Source of the DNA: Actinobacillus porcitonsillarum | GTDB taxonomy: Bacteria > Pseudomonadota > Gammaproteobacteria > Enterobacterales > Pasteurellaceae | Length of the DNA: 64,000 bases | Direction of reading: 5' to 3' | Assembly: GCF_003101015.1 (NCBI RefSeq) | Contig: NZ_CP029206.1 | Location: forward strand, 620,001-684,000 | Shown here: piece by piece, positions 56,602 through 64,000 of the stretch | How the letters are laid out: every line of letters starts with the position of its first letter | How positions within the stretch are numbered: position 1 is the stretch's first letter | Program-made: the position numbers and the translations under genes | Notes under the pieces: generated by a model | Databases searched by the model: none | What the model saw: the letters and a program-made list of their open reading frames with translations, nothing else | Told to the model about the DNA's origin: nothing

Positions 56602-56958
56602 AATATTTTCCTCTTAAAATTTATAAGATCAATATGCATAAGAGAGGGGAAAAGCGTAAACTTTGGATATTATGTTATCGTGTATTTATCGTAGGGGCAG
56701 GGTTTATCCCTGCCCTAAAATATGGTATTCCAACGGGTGGGGATAAACCCCACCCCTACGCATTTTATTACATAATGTCGTAAAATTTAGAAGAAAATAG
56801 ACCGCTTGATCCCTCTCGGTATTATTTTCAGAGAGAGTAAATTTTACCCCTCTCCCAAATTTCAATTCTGAACGAATTGAAATTATCCCTCTCCCTCAAG
56901 GGGCGAGGGTTGTGTATGGTTGATATGGGGCGAAAGATCTTTCGTCCACAGATATGGA
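56602..56958. repeat. Repeat-bearing gap between the ABC operon and fucO
   Basis: No gene is visible. A 71-bp unit (56690-56760) has inverted ends CGTAGGGG / CCCCTACG and two inner hairpins, GGGCAGGGTTTATCCCTGCCC-like and GGTGGGGATAAACCCCACC. Further right, around 56820-56915, lie stems of CTCTC / GAGAG type and AATTTCAATTCTGAACG paired with its inverse. They look like mobile or REP-like elements. Confidence 0.65.
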
Positions 56959-57906
56959 TTAGTAAAGCACCGCTTTCGCTTCTGGCGAGTCGATGTTTTC
57001 TTTCGTGACATAAACTACACCGGTGTCGATAACTTTTTCGACTTTTTCGCCTTTGATGATTTTGCCGATAGTATCAACGCCTTTGTAACCCATTTGGTAT
57101 GAAGATTGCACCACGATACCGTCTAAGGTTCCATCACGGACGAAGTTTTGGAGGTCTGAGTTACCATCAAAACCAACGGCAACGATTTTACCTGCGAAGC
57201 CTTTTTGTTTCACTGCACGAGCCATACCCACTGCGGTTGGTTCGTTTGCACCGAAGATCGCTGCGATATCAGGGTTAGAACCTAAAACGTCTTCAGTTTG
57301 GTTCAATGCGGTAACCATTTCTGAATTTGAGTAGTATGGACCGACAATTTTGTAATCTGCTTTAGATTTCACTTCATCAATGAAGCCGCCTGTACGTTCA
57401 ATCGCAGAAGCTGCCCCTTGCGTGAATGACATCACAGCCACTTTACCGCCTTTCACTTTGGCTAATAATTTTTCAGCGGCTAATTTACCTGCTGCACGGT
57501 TATCGGTTGCAAGGAATGATTGATAGTATTTACCATCGCTGTTTAAGCCTGAGTCGATTAATACCACCGGAATACCGCTTTCATAGGCTTTTTTCACTGC
57601 CGGTACGAGTGCCACAGGGTCAGAAGCTGCAAGGACGATACCTGCAACACCACGGTTTACGGCGTTGTCCACCATATTAACTTGAGCGTCAATAGAGGTT
57701 TCAGCTTCAGGGCCTTGGAAAGTAACTTTATATTTTCCGCCTAAATCTGCGCCTGCAGTTTCTGCACCTTTACGCACATTTTGCCAGAAAGTTGAGTTAG
57801 CCGATTTTACGATGACTGCGATTTCGTCTGATTTTGCCCACGCAGAGCCTGCAAAGAGGGTTGATAAACCTAATACAGTTGCGGTTACGATTGCTAATTT
57901 TTTCAT
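56959..57906 (-). CDS. Sugar ABC transporter substrate-binding protein (candidate L-fucose)
   Basis: The 315-residue periplasmic protein has a signal peptide (cut after A-W-A, about residue 24). The type I binding fold is that of RbsB relatives: VIVKSANSTFWQNVRKGAE, GIVLAASDPVALVPAV, VVLIDSGLNSD, GANEPTAVGMARAV and VAVGFDGNSDL. Ligand specificity cannot be read. Its place in the fuc block and shared promoter motif suggest L-fucose. It follows the permease gene with a 31-base gap. Confidence 0.92.
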   Translation of the reverse strand: MKKLAIVTATVLGLSTLFAGSAWAKSDEIAVIVKSANSTFWQNVRKGAETAGADLGGKYKVTFQGPEAETSIDAQVNMVDNAVNRGVAGIVLAASDPVALVPAVKKAYESGIPVVLIDSGLNSDGKYYQSFLATDNRAAGKLAAEKLLAKVKGGKVAVMSFTQGAASAIERTGGFIDEVKSKADYKIVGPYYSNSEMVTALNQTEDVLGSNPDIAAIFGANEPTAVGMARAVKQKGFAGKIVAVGFDGNSDLQNFVRDGTLDGIVVQSSYQMGYKGVDTIGKIIKGEKVEKVIDTGVVYVTKENIDSPEAKAVLY

Positions 57907-57937
57907 AGATAAATCTCCTATAGGATTAAGAGGATAA

Positions 57938-58936
57938 TTATTTTTTACCGAGTTTTTTCGATTGGCGGAGCTGGTCTAAAGACACGGCTACGATAATCAC
58001 TAAACCGATAACAATCATTTGCACAAACGATGAGACGCCATTCATATTCAAACCATTACGGAGTACACCGATAATGAATGACCCGATGAGTGTGCCAGGG
58101 ATAGTACCTACACCGCCCATCAACGATGTTCCCCCAACAACGGCACTTGCGATTGCATCTAACTCGTAAGCCACGCCACCGTTTGGTTGTGCGGTTACTA
58201 AGCGAGAGGCAAGGATTACGCCGGTTAAGCCAGAGAGTAAACCACTGGCTACATAGGCATAAATTTTAATCACGTTAGTTTTGATCCCTGATAATCGTGC
58301 CGCTTCTTCATTTGAACCGATAGCATAGATGTAGCGACCGACTTTTAATTTCGTTAAAGCGAACGTAAAGAGGACAGTAATGAAGAGCATAATAATCACA
58401 GGGTATGGAATACCGGCAAACACCACTTTCGGTAAACCATTCGGACCTTCTTCCACAATTTTGAATAACGCACCGTTACCTAAGACAGCGAAACTTTCCG
58501 GCATACCTGAAACCGGTGCAGCGTTCGTTACATAAAGTGCTAAACCACGGGCCACCATCATCATACCGAGGGTGGCGATAAATGGTGGTAACTTCATTTG
58601 AGTTACGAGAATACCGTTGGTTAAACCACAAGCGCCGCCGACTAAAATACCGAGCACCATACCAATCGGCACAGGCACGCCGGCGTTTACAATCATTGCT
58701 GCGGCAACCCCTGAAAGAGCAACTACAGAACCGGTACTTAAATCAATACCGCCCGTTAAGATAACGCAAGTTGCGCCAATACCGATTAACGCAATGGTGG
58801 AAGTTTGTAAGCCAACGGTCATAATGTTATTAGAGGTAAAGAAATAGTCGTTGGTTACACTAAAGAAAATGACTAAGAGGATTAACCCTGCCAATGCCGC
58901 CATTTTGCGAAGCAGATCTTTATATTTATCACTCAT
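57938..58936 (-). CDS. Sugar ABC transporter permease (candidate L-fucose)
   Basis: The 332-residue RbsC-type permease has multiple hydrophobic segments, the ILTGGIDLSTGSVVALSGVAAA block and the GGVAYELDAIASAVVGGTSLMGGVG coupling loop. It lies between the ATPase and the binding-protein genes, 11 bases after the first. It has the same architecture as RbsC in the rbs operon of this window, but the sequence is clearly distinct. Confidence 0.93.
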   Translation of the reverse strand: MSDKYKDLLRKMAALAGLILLVIFFSVTNDYFFTSNNIMTVGLQTSTIALIGIGATCVILTGGIDLSTGSVVALSGVAAAMIVNAGVPVPIGMVLGILVGGACGLTNGILVTQMKLPPFIATLGMMMVARGLALYVTNAAPVSGMPESFAVLGNGALFKIVEEGPNGLPKVVFAGIPYPVIIMLFITVLFTFALTKLKVGRYIYAIGSNEEAARLSGIKTNVIKIYAYVASGLLSGLTGVILASRLVTAQPNGGVAYELDAIASAVVGGTSLMGGVGTIPGTLIGSFIIGVLRNGLNMNGVSSFVQMIVIGLVIIVAVSLDQLRQSKKLGKK

Positions 58937-58947
58937 TTTAAAGCTCC

Positions 58948-60483
58948 TTAGTTTTTATATTCGTTTTTGAACATATTTCTCACGCCAGTGGCATATTGCA
59001 TAATCTCTTCTTGGTTGGTTTTCTTGGTTTCCAACATACCTGTCATTCTGCCCTCACGCATCACGATAACACGGTCGGTAATCCCTAAAATTTCAGGTAA
59101 TTCAGAAGAAATCACAATCACACCGACACCATTGGCGGCAAGTTCATCAATTAACTGATAAATCGCATATTTCGCCCCAACGTCAATGCCTCGAGTTGGC
59201 TCATCGAAAATCATCACATTCGCATCACGGAACAACCATTTGCCGATAACTACTTTTTGCTGGTTACCACCACTTAAGTTGTTCACTAATTGCTCTGGTG
59301 TTGGCGTTTTAATTTCCATTTTCTTAATAAAGGTATCGCTCGCTTTCAGCTCCTCATTATGTGAAATAATGCCTAACTGATCGCACACTTTATCCATTGA
59401 AGCCATTGTGATGTTCTCACGAATAGACATTCGTACTGCCACCCCATTTAGCTTGCGGTCTTCGGACAGATAAGCAATACCGGCTTTAATCGAGTCGCTT
59501 GGGTCACGAATAACCACTTTCTTATTCCGAACATAAATTTCGCCACCATCAAGGGGATCTGCCCCAAAAATGGCACGGGCAAGCTCTGTTCGTTTCGCTC
59601 CAACCAAGCCTGTAATCCCCAACACTTCGCCTTTTAACAAGTCAAAGTTTAACGGTTCAAACACGCCTTTACGCTCTGCATTCATCACAGAAAGTAACAA
59701 CTCATCACTGATTTTGGCGGTTTTTGGTGGGAAGTGGTTATCGAGTGTACGCCCAACCATTTTGGTAATGATTTCGTCCATCGTAATGTCTGAGAAACGG
59801 TGGCTAGACACATAAGTGCCATCACGGAAAATGGTAATGCGGTCGCAGATCTGTTTCAGTTCGTCCATACGATGAGAAATATAGACAATACACACGCCTT
59901 TCTCTTTCAAACGGCGGACAAGCTCAAATAATTTCTCAATCTCTTTTTCCGTCAGAGCGGACGTCGGTTCGTCCATAATCAAGACTTCCACATCAAACGA
60001 AAGGGCTTTGGCGATTTCCACCATTTGCTGACGAGCAACGGAAAGGTCTTTGACCAAATCGGTCGGCTTCACATCAATATCAAACATATTGAGCAAGTCA
60101 GCGGCATCTTTATTCATTTTAGCTTTATCTACGATGCCGAATTGGTTTGGCTCTCGAGCAAAAAAGATATTTTCTGCCACCGTTAAATGTGGAATAAGAT
60201 TGAGTTCTTGGAAAATCATACTGATACCGTCTTTCTGAGCTTCTAACACAGAGTTGTAATTGACGGTTCTGCCTTTGTAGGTAATCTCGCCTTCATCGGC
60301 GTGATAAACCCCAATCAAGCATTTCATCAAGGTTGATTTTCCTGCACCGTTTTCACCCATCAGTGCGTGGGCTTCTCCTTTATGTAACTCCAGCTGAACA
60401 TTCTTTAAGGCTTGAACGCCCACAAAAGATTTACAGATATTTTTCATCGAGAGTAACGGTGTGTCGGTTTTTAATGTCGTCAT
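58948..60483 (-). CDS. Sugar ABC transporter ATPase (candidate L-fucose)
   Basis: The 511-residue tandem ATPase has Walker [10 protein letters not shown], signature LSVARQQMVE and Walker B VLIMDEPTSAL in the first half. The second half carries the altered loop [17 protein letters not shown] and IFDEPTRGID. The GAKRT form matches MglA rather than RbsA. The ATG at 60483 follows GGAGG; upstream in-frame starts are not needed. It is the first gene of the operon and has CRP and candidate FucR sites upstream. Confidence 0.93.
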   Translation of the reverse strand: MTTLKTDTPLLSMKNICKSFVGVQALKNVQLELHKGEAHALMGENGAGKSTLMKCLIGVYHADEGEITYKGRTVNYNSVLEAQKDGISMIFQELNLIPHLTVAENIFFAREPNQFGIVDKAKMNKDAADLLNMFDIDVKPTDLVKDLSVARQQMVEIAKALSFDVEVLIMDEPTSALTEKEIEKLFELVRRLKEKGVCIVYISHRMDELKQICDRITIFRDGTYVSSHRFSDITMDEIITKMVGRTLDNHFPPKTAKISDELLLSVMNAERKGVFEPLNFDLLKGEVLGITGLVGAKRTELARAIFGADPLDGGEIYVRNKKVVIRDPSDSIKAGIAYLSEDRKLNGVAVRMSIRENITMASMDKVCDQLGIISHNEELKASDTFIKKMEIKTPTPEQLVNNLSGGNQQKVVIGKWLFRDANVMIFDEPTRGIDVGAKYAIYQLIDELAANGVGVIVISSELPEILGITDRVIVMREGRMTGMLETKKTNQEEIMQYATGVRNMFKNEYKN

Positions 60484-60587
60484 TTCTGCCTCCATTACAA
60501 TCTGAAATTGGCTAAATAAGCAACTGTGAGTATAGTTCCATAAGCGATATTTTTTTACAAAGAGCTTTTGCAATGAGTTTCTGATTT

Positions 60588-60603
60588 TGTGAAACTCATC
60601 ACA
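60588..60603 (-). promoter_or_regulatory. Perfect CRP site upstream of the sugar ABC operon
   Basis: TGTGA-aactca-TCACA, within TTTTGTGA ... TCACAAAA. Its centre is 112.5 bp upstream of the ATPase ATG. Confidence 0.82.
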
Positions 60604-60640
60604 AAAAACGCAAAAAAGTATGATTTTTGACCGCTTGCAC

Positions 60641-60677
60641 CTGCCCGATTTGGAGTCTTTTCAAGAAAATCGGGCAG
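60641..60677 (-). promoter_or_regulatory. Candidate FucR operator upstream of the sugar ABC operon
   Basis: CTGCCCGATT (60641-60650) and AATCGGGCAG (60668-60677) are inverted repeats with the same 24-base G-to-C spacing as at fucI and aldA. The centre is 63.5 bp upstream of the CRP centre, identical to aldA. Confidence 0.65.
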
Positions 60678-60765
60678 CCTTAAATGAAAAGGGGTTTCTA
60701 AGTGAAAAATAAATGAATGGTGGGTATAAGTTTAATTTTAATGCGAAAAAGCAGCGTTCTCTTTA

Positions 60766-61116
60766 TTGCCAAAAAATCATCAATTTGCTATAATTCGCAG
60801 TCCAAATTTTGCATTTTGGCTAGATGAATTTTCGTCTAGCCTTTTGTGCTTGAATAAAATTGGCTAAATTTGTGTCGTTTTAATTTAGCTAACTAATTGA
60901 TTTGTTAGGAAAATTCTAACAAGCGGTGTGATTTTTAGAAAAATCTGCAAAACCGTTCCTCCCCGAGCTAACCGCTGCGGTAGCGATTTTTGACCCTTTG
61001 TGTGAACTCGGAAAACGACACCTCGTATCATTTTATAAATGCCACTTCCAACCGAGTCTTCTCGTGTCGGATTGTGAAATCTCAACCAACAAAGCAAAAT
61101 CAGAGGCTATCTAACA
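60766..61116 (+). promoter_or_regulatory. rpoB promoter and long structured leader
   Basis: TTGCCA (60766-60771) and TATAAT (60789-60794), preceded by TG as an extended -10, are 17 bp apart. The leader is about 315 bases. It opens with a hairpin GGCTAGATGA / TCGTCTAGCC (60818-60841) followed by TTTTG, then TTGTTAG / CTAACAA (about 60903-60922). Further on, two interleaved pairs occur: ACTCGG (61006) / CCGAGT (61052) and CGACAC (61016) / GTGTCG (61064). They cannot nest, so they imply a pseudoknot or alternative folds. Confidence 0.7.
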
Positions 61117-64000
61117 ATGGCATACTCCTATTCAGAGAAAAAGCGTATCCGTAAGAGCTTTGGCAAACGTCCACAAGTTCTGAACGTACCTTATCTATTA
61201 ACACTCCAACTTGATTCTTATGAAAAATTTATTCAGCAAGATCCGGAAGGGCTACAAGGTTTAGAAGCGGCATTCCGTTCTGTGTTCCCGATTGTGAGCA
61301 ACAACGGTGCAACAGAATTACAATACGTTTCTTACGAATTAGGCGAGCCGGTATTTGACGTGCGTGAATGTCAAATCCGTGGCACAACCTACGCAGCACC
61401 ATTACGCGTAAAACTTCGTCTTGTGACCTTTGACCGTGAAGCGGCTGCAGGTACAGTAAAAGATATTAAAGAACAAAACGTGTATATGGGCGAAATCCCA
61501 TTAATGACCGACAACGGTACTTTCGTTATCAATGGTACTGAACGTGTTATCGTTTCTCAGTTACACCGTAGTCCGGGCGTATTCTTCGATTCTGACAAAG
61601 GTAAAACCCACTCTTCAGGTAAAGTGCTTTATAACGCACGTATCATTCCTTACCGTGGTTCTTGGTTAGACTTTGAATTTGACCCGAAAGACAACCTTTA
61701 TGCACGTATCGACCGCCGCCGTAAATTACCGGCAACTATTATTTTACGTGCGTTAGGCTACACCACTGAAGAAATCTTAGCGATGTTCTTCGAAACAGTG
61801 AAATTCACCGTTTCAAGCGATAACAAACTTCAAATGGAATTAGTGCCTGAACGTTTACGTGGCGAAACAGCATTATTCGATATTGAATCTGAAGGTAAAG
61901 TTTACGTTGAGAAAGGTCGCCGTATTACAGCGAAACATACTCGTGATTTAGTGAAAGCCGGTGTAACGAAAATTGACGTACCGGTTGAATATATCGTAGG
62001 CAAAGTAGCAGCAAAAGATTATGTTGATCTTTCAAGCGGCGAAATTATCTGCCCTGCGAATATGGAAATCTCTTTAGAAATGTTAGCGAACCTTTCGCAA
62101 GCAGGTTACAAAGAGATCGAGGTACTATTTACTAACGATTTAGACTACGGTCCATATATTTCTGAAACATTACGTGTAGACCCAACTTACGATCGCTTAA
62201 GCGCATTAGTTGAAATCTATCGTATGATGCGTCCGGGCGAACCACCAACAAAAGAAGCGGCAGAAGGTTTATTCGATAATATGTTCTTCTCTGCAGATCG
62301 TTACGATTTATCTGCAGTAGGTCGTATGAAATTCAATCGTTCATTAAACATTCCGGAAGGCGAAGGCTTAGGGATTTTAAGCAACGATGACATCATCGGC
62401 GTAATGAAAAAATTGATCGAAATCCGTAACGGTCGTGGCGAAGTGGACGATATCGACCACTTAGGTAACCGCCGTATTCGTTCAGTGGGCGAGATGGCAG
62501 AAAACCAATTCCGTATCGGTTTAGTTCGTGTAGAACGTGCAGTGCGTGAGCGCTTATCATTAGGCGATTTAGATGGTGTAACACCACAAGATTTAATCAA
62601 TGCGAAACCGATTTCTGCGGCAGTGAAAGAGTTCTTCGGCTCATCACAACTTTCGCAATTTATGGACCAAAACAACCCGCTTTCAGAAGTAACGCACAAA
62701 CGCCGTATTTCTGCATTAGGTCCGGGTGGTTTAACGCGTGAACGTGCAGGCTTTGAGGTGCGAGACGTACACCCAACGCACTATGGTCGTTTATGTCCGA
62801 TCGAAACCCCAGAGGGTCCAAACATCGGTTTGATCAACTCACTTTCTGTGTATGCACGTACTAATAACTACGGTTTCTTAGAAACACCGTTCCGTAAAGT
62901 GGTAAATGGTCAAGTAACAGAAGATATCGAGTACTTATCAGCGATTGAAGAAGGTAACTACGTTATCGCACAGGCGAACTCAAACTTAGATGAGAACTTC
63001 CGCTTTACCGATACTTATGTAACCTGTCGTGGTGAACACGGCGAGTCTGGTTTATACAAACCGGAAGACATCCACTATATGGATATTTCAACGCAACAAG
63101 TGGTTTCTGTGGCGGCAGCGTTAATCCCATTCCTTGAGCACGATGATGCGAACCGTGCGTTAATGGGTGCGAACATGCAACGTCAGGCAGTTCCAACATT
63201 ACGTGCGGATAAACCATTAGTTGGTACGGGTATGGAAAAACCAATCGCACTTGACTCAGGTGTTGCGGTAGTTGCAAAACGTGGTGGTACTATCCAATAC
63301 GTTGATGCTTCACGTATCGTGGTAAAAGTTAATGAAGATGAAACGATCCCGGGCGAAGCAGGTATCGACATTTATAACTTAATCAAATACACCCGTTCGA
63401 ACCAAAATACCTGTATCAACCAAATTCCTTGCGTGAAATTAGGCGAGCCGGTTGGTCGTGGTGAAATTCTTGCAGACGGTCCTTCAACGGATTTAGGTGA
63501 ATTAGCATTAGGTCAAAATATCCGTGTGGCATTCATGCCTTGGAATGGTTATAACTTCGAAGACTCAATGTTAGTGTCTGAGCGTGTAGTACAAGAAGAT
63601 CGCTTTACTACAATCCACATTCAAGAGTTATCTTGTGTGGCACGTGATACGAAATTAGGCGCAGAAGAGATTACTGCCGATATTCCAAACGTGGGTGAAT
63701 CAGCGTTAAGCAAACTTGACGAATCAGGTATCGTTTATGTAGGTGCGGAAGTTAAAGGTGGCGACATCTTAGTTGGTAAAGTAACACCGAAAGGCGAAAC
63801 CCAATTAACACCGGAAGAGAAACTTTTACGTGCGATCTTCGGTGAAAAAGCATCAGATGTTAAAGATAGTTCACTTCGTGTGCCAAACGGTACATCAGGT
63901 ACCGTTATCGATGTTCAAGTATTTACTCGTGACGGCGTAGAAAAAGACAAACGTGCGTTAGAAATCGAAGAAATGCAACTTCGTGAAGCGAAAAAAGATT
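61117..64000 (+). CDS. rpoB: RNA polymerase subunit beta (3' end outside window)
   Basis: This is the catalytic beta subunit of RNA polymerase. The ATG at 61117 opens [19 protein letters not shown], as in E. coli, and the frame stays open for 961 codons to the window end, of about 1340 in full. The rifampicin region ([30 protein letters not shown]) has the wild-type Gln, Asp, His and Ser residues, so no resistance change is seen. It has its own promoter and is not linked to rplL. Confidence 0.98.
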   Translation, partial: MAYSYSEKKRIRKSFGKRPQVLNVPYLLTLQLDSYEKFIQQDPEGLQGLEAAFRSVFPIVSNNGATELQYVSYELGEPVFDVRECQIRGTTYAAPLRVKLRLVTFDREAAAGTVKDIKEQNVYMGEIPLMTDNGTFVINGTERVIVSQLHRSPGVFFDSDKGKTHSSGKVLYNARIIPYRGSWLDFEFDPKDNLYARIDRRRKLPATIILRALGYTTEEILAMFFETVKFTVSSDNKLQMELVPERLRGETALFDIESEGKVYVEKGRRITAKHTRDLVKAGVTKIDVPVEYIVGKVAAKDYVDLSSGEIICPANMEISLEMLANLSQAGYKEIEVLFTNDLDYGPYISETLRVDPTYDRLSALVEIYRMMRPGEPPTKEAAEGLFDNMFFSADRYDLSAVGRMKFNRSLNIPEGEGLGILSNDDIIGVMKKLIEIRNGRGEVDDIDHLGNRRIRSVGEMAENQFRIGLVRVERAVRERLSLGDLDGVTPQDLINAKPISAAVKEFFGSSQLSQFMDQNNPLSEVTHKRRISALGPGGLTRERAGFEVRDVHPTHYGRLCPIETPEGPNIGLINSLSVYARTNNYGFLETPFRKVVNGQVTEDIEYLSAIEEGNYVIAQANSNLDENFRFTDTYVTCRGEHGESGLYKPEDIHYMDISTQQVVSVAAALIPFLEHDDANRALMGANMQRQAVPTLRADKPLVGTGMEKPIALDSGVAVVAKRGGTIQYVDASRIVVKVNEDETIPGEAGIDIYNLIKYTRSNQNTCINQIPCVKLGEPVGRGEILADGPSTDLGELALGQNIRVAFMPWNGYNFEDSMLVSERVVQEDRFTTIHIQELSCVARDTKLGAEEITADIPNVGESALSKLDESGIVYVGAEVKGGDILVGKVTPKGETQLTPEEKLLRAIFGEKASDVKDSSLRVPNGTSGTVIDVQVFTRDGVEKDKRALEIEEMQLREAKKD

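Noticed and set aside
58948-60483. Unusual Lys in the second Walker A loop (GLVGAKRTE) of the sugar ATPase
   Set aside because: The second site is degenerate in this class, and MglA has the same GAKRT sequence, so it is normal for the family.
60885-61097. 70-codon minus-strand frame in the rpoB leader
   Set aside because: It overlaps the structured leader, has no good start context, and is not protein-like.
62640-62820. Possible rifampicin-resistance change in rpoB
   Set aside because: The key Gln, Asp, His and Ser residues of the rifampicin region are the wild-type ones.

Overview
This window is chromosomal DNA from a member of the Pasteurellaceae, most likely the Actinobacillus/Mannheimia side of the family. 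The reasons are the gene content, with near-E. coli versions of the atp, rbs, glp, fuc and ribosomal genes, and the many copies of ACAAGCGGT, the core DNA-uptake signal of the A. pleuropneumoniae-type clade (Haemophilus uses AAGTGCGGT). A dprA gene fits natural transformability. The species cannot be fixed from the sequence alone.

Layout. 1-1.8 kb: end of the F1 ATP synthase operon (atpD partial, atpC). 1.8-7.7 kb: ribose regulator and operon (rbsR, rbsDACBK) with a perfect 16-bp operator. 7.7-13.4 kb: a complete rRNA operon (16S, tRNA-Ile, tRNA-Ala, 23S, 5S). 13.5-18.3 kb: an accessory patch with an unknown gene, periplasmic asparaginase, a lipoprotein whose signal sequence is cut by an IS1016-type remnant, and an AT-rich dGTPase gene. 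18.3-23.2 kb: purL with a PurR box, and a YagU-type membrane protein. 23.3-34.1 kb: a glycerol and glycerol-3-phosphate block (glpK, glpF, glpQ, an unknown exported protein, glpT, glpABC). 34.1-43.6 kb: aldA, tRNA-Ser, small housekeeping genes, hldD, an iron-siderophore receptor with esterase, def and dprA. 43.7-47.4 kb: secE-nusG and rplKA-rplJL. 47.4-60.6 kb: an L-fucose block (fucIKUA, fucR, an orphan PTS EIIB, fucO, a three-gene sugar ABC importer), interrupted by a three-lipoprotein CsgG/DUF4810/DUF799 operon. 61.1 kb to the end: rpoB, running off the window.

How the genes work together. FucI, FucK and FucA turn L-fucose into DHAP and L-lactaldehyde. AldA oxidises lactaldehyde to lactate and FucO reduces it to propanediol. 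The classical permease FucP is missing, so the ABC importer probably fills its place. The strongest new observation is that fucI, the ABC operon and the distant aldA share one promoter layout. Each has a perfect CRP site about 105-112 bp upstream of the start codon. Each also has an inverted repeat (TGCCCGATTT / AAATCGGGCA) with identical internal spacing further upstream. This looks like the FucR operator and ties the three units into one regulon.

Other points of interest are the isolated dGTPase gene with a perfect 11-bp dyad over its promoter (a possible phage-defence gene), terminator-like hairpins right after the rrn, rplK and rpoB promoters, and the separation of rplJL from rpoB by about 14 kb of accessory genes. 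No CRISPR array, prophage or integron was seen.
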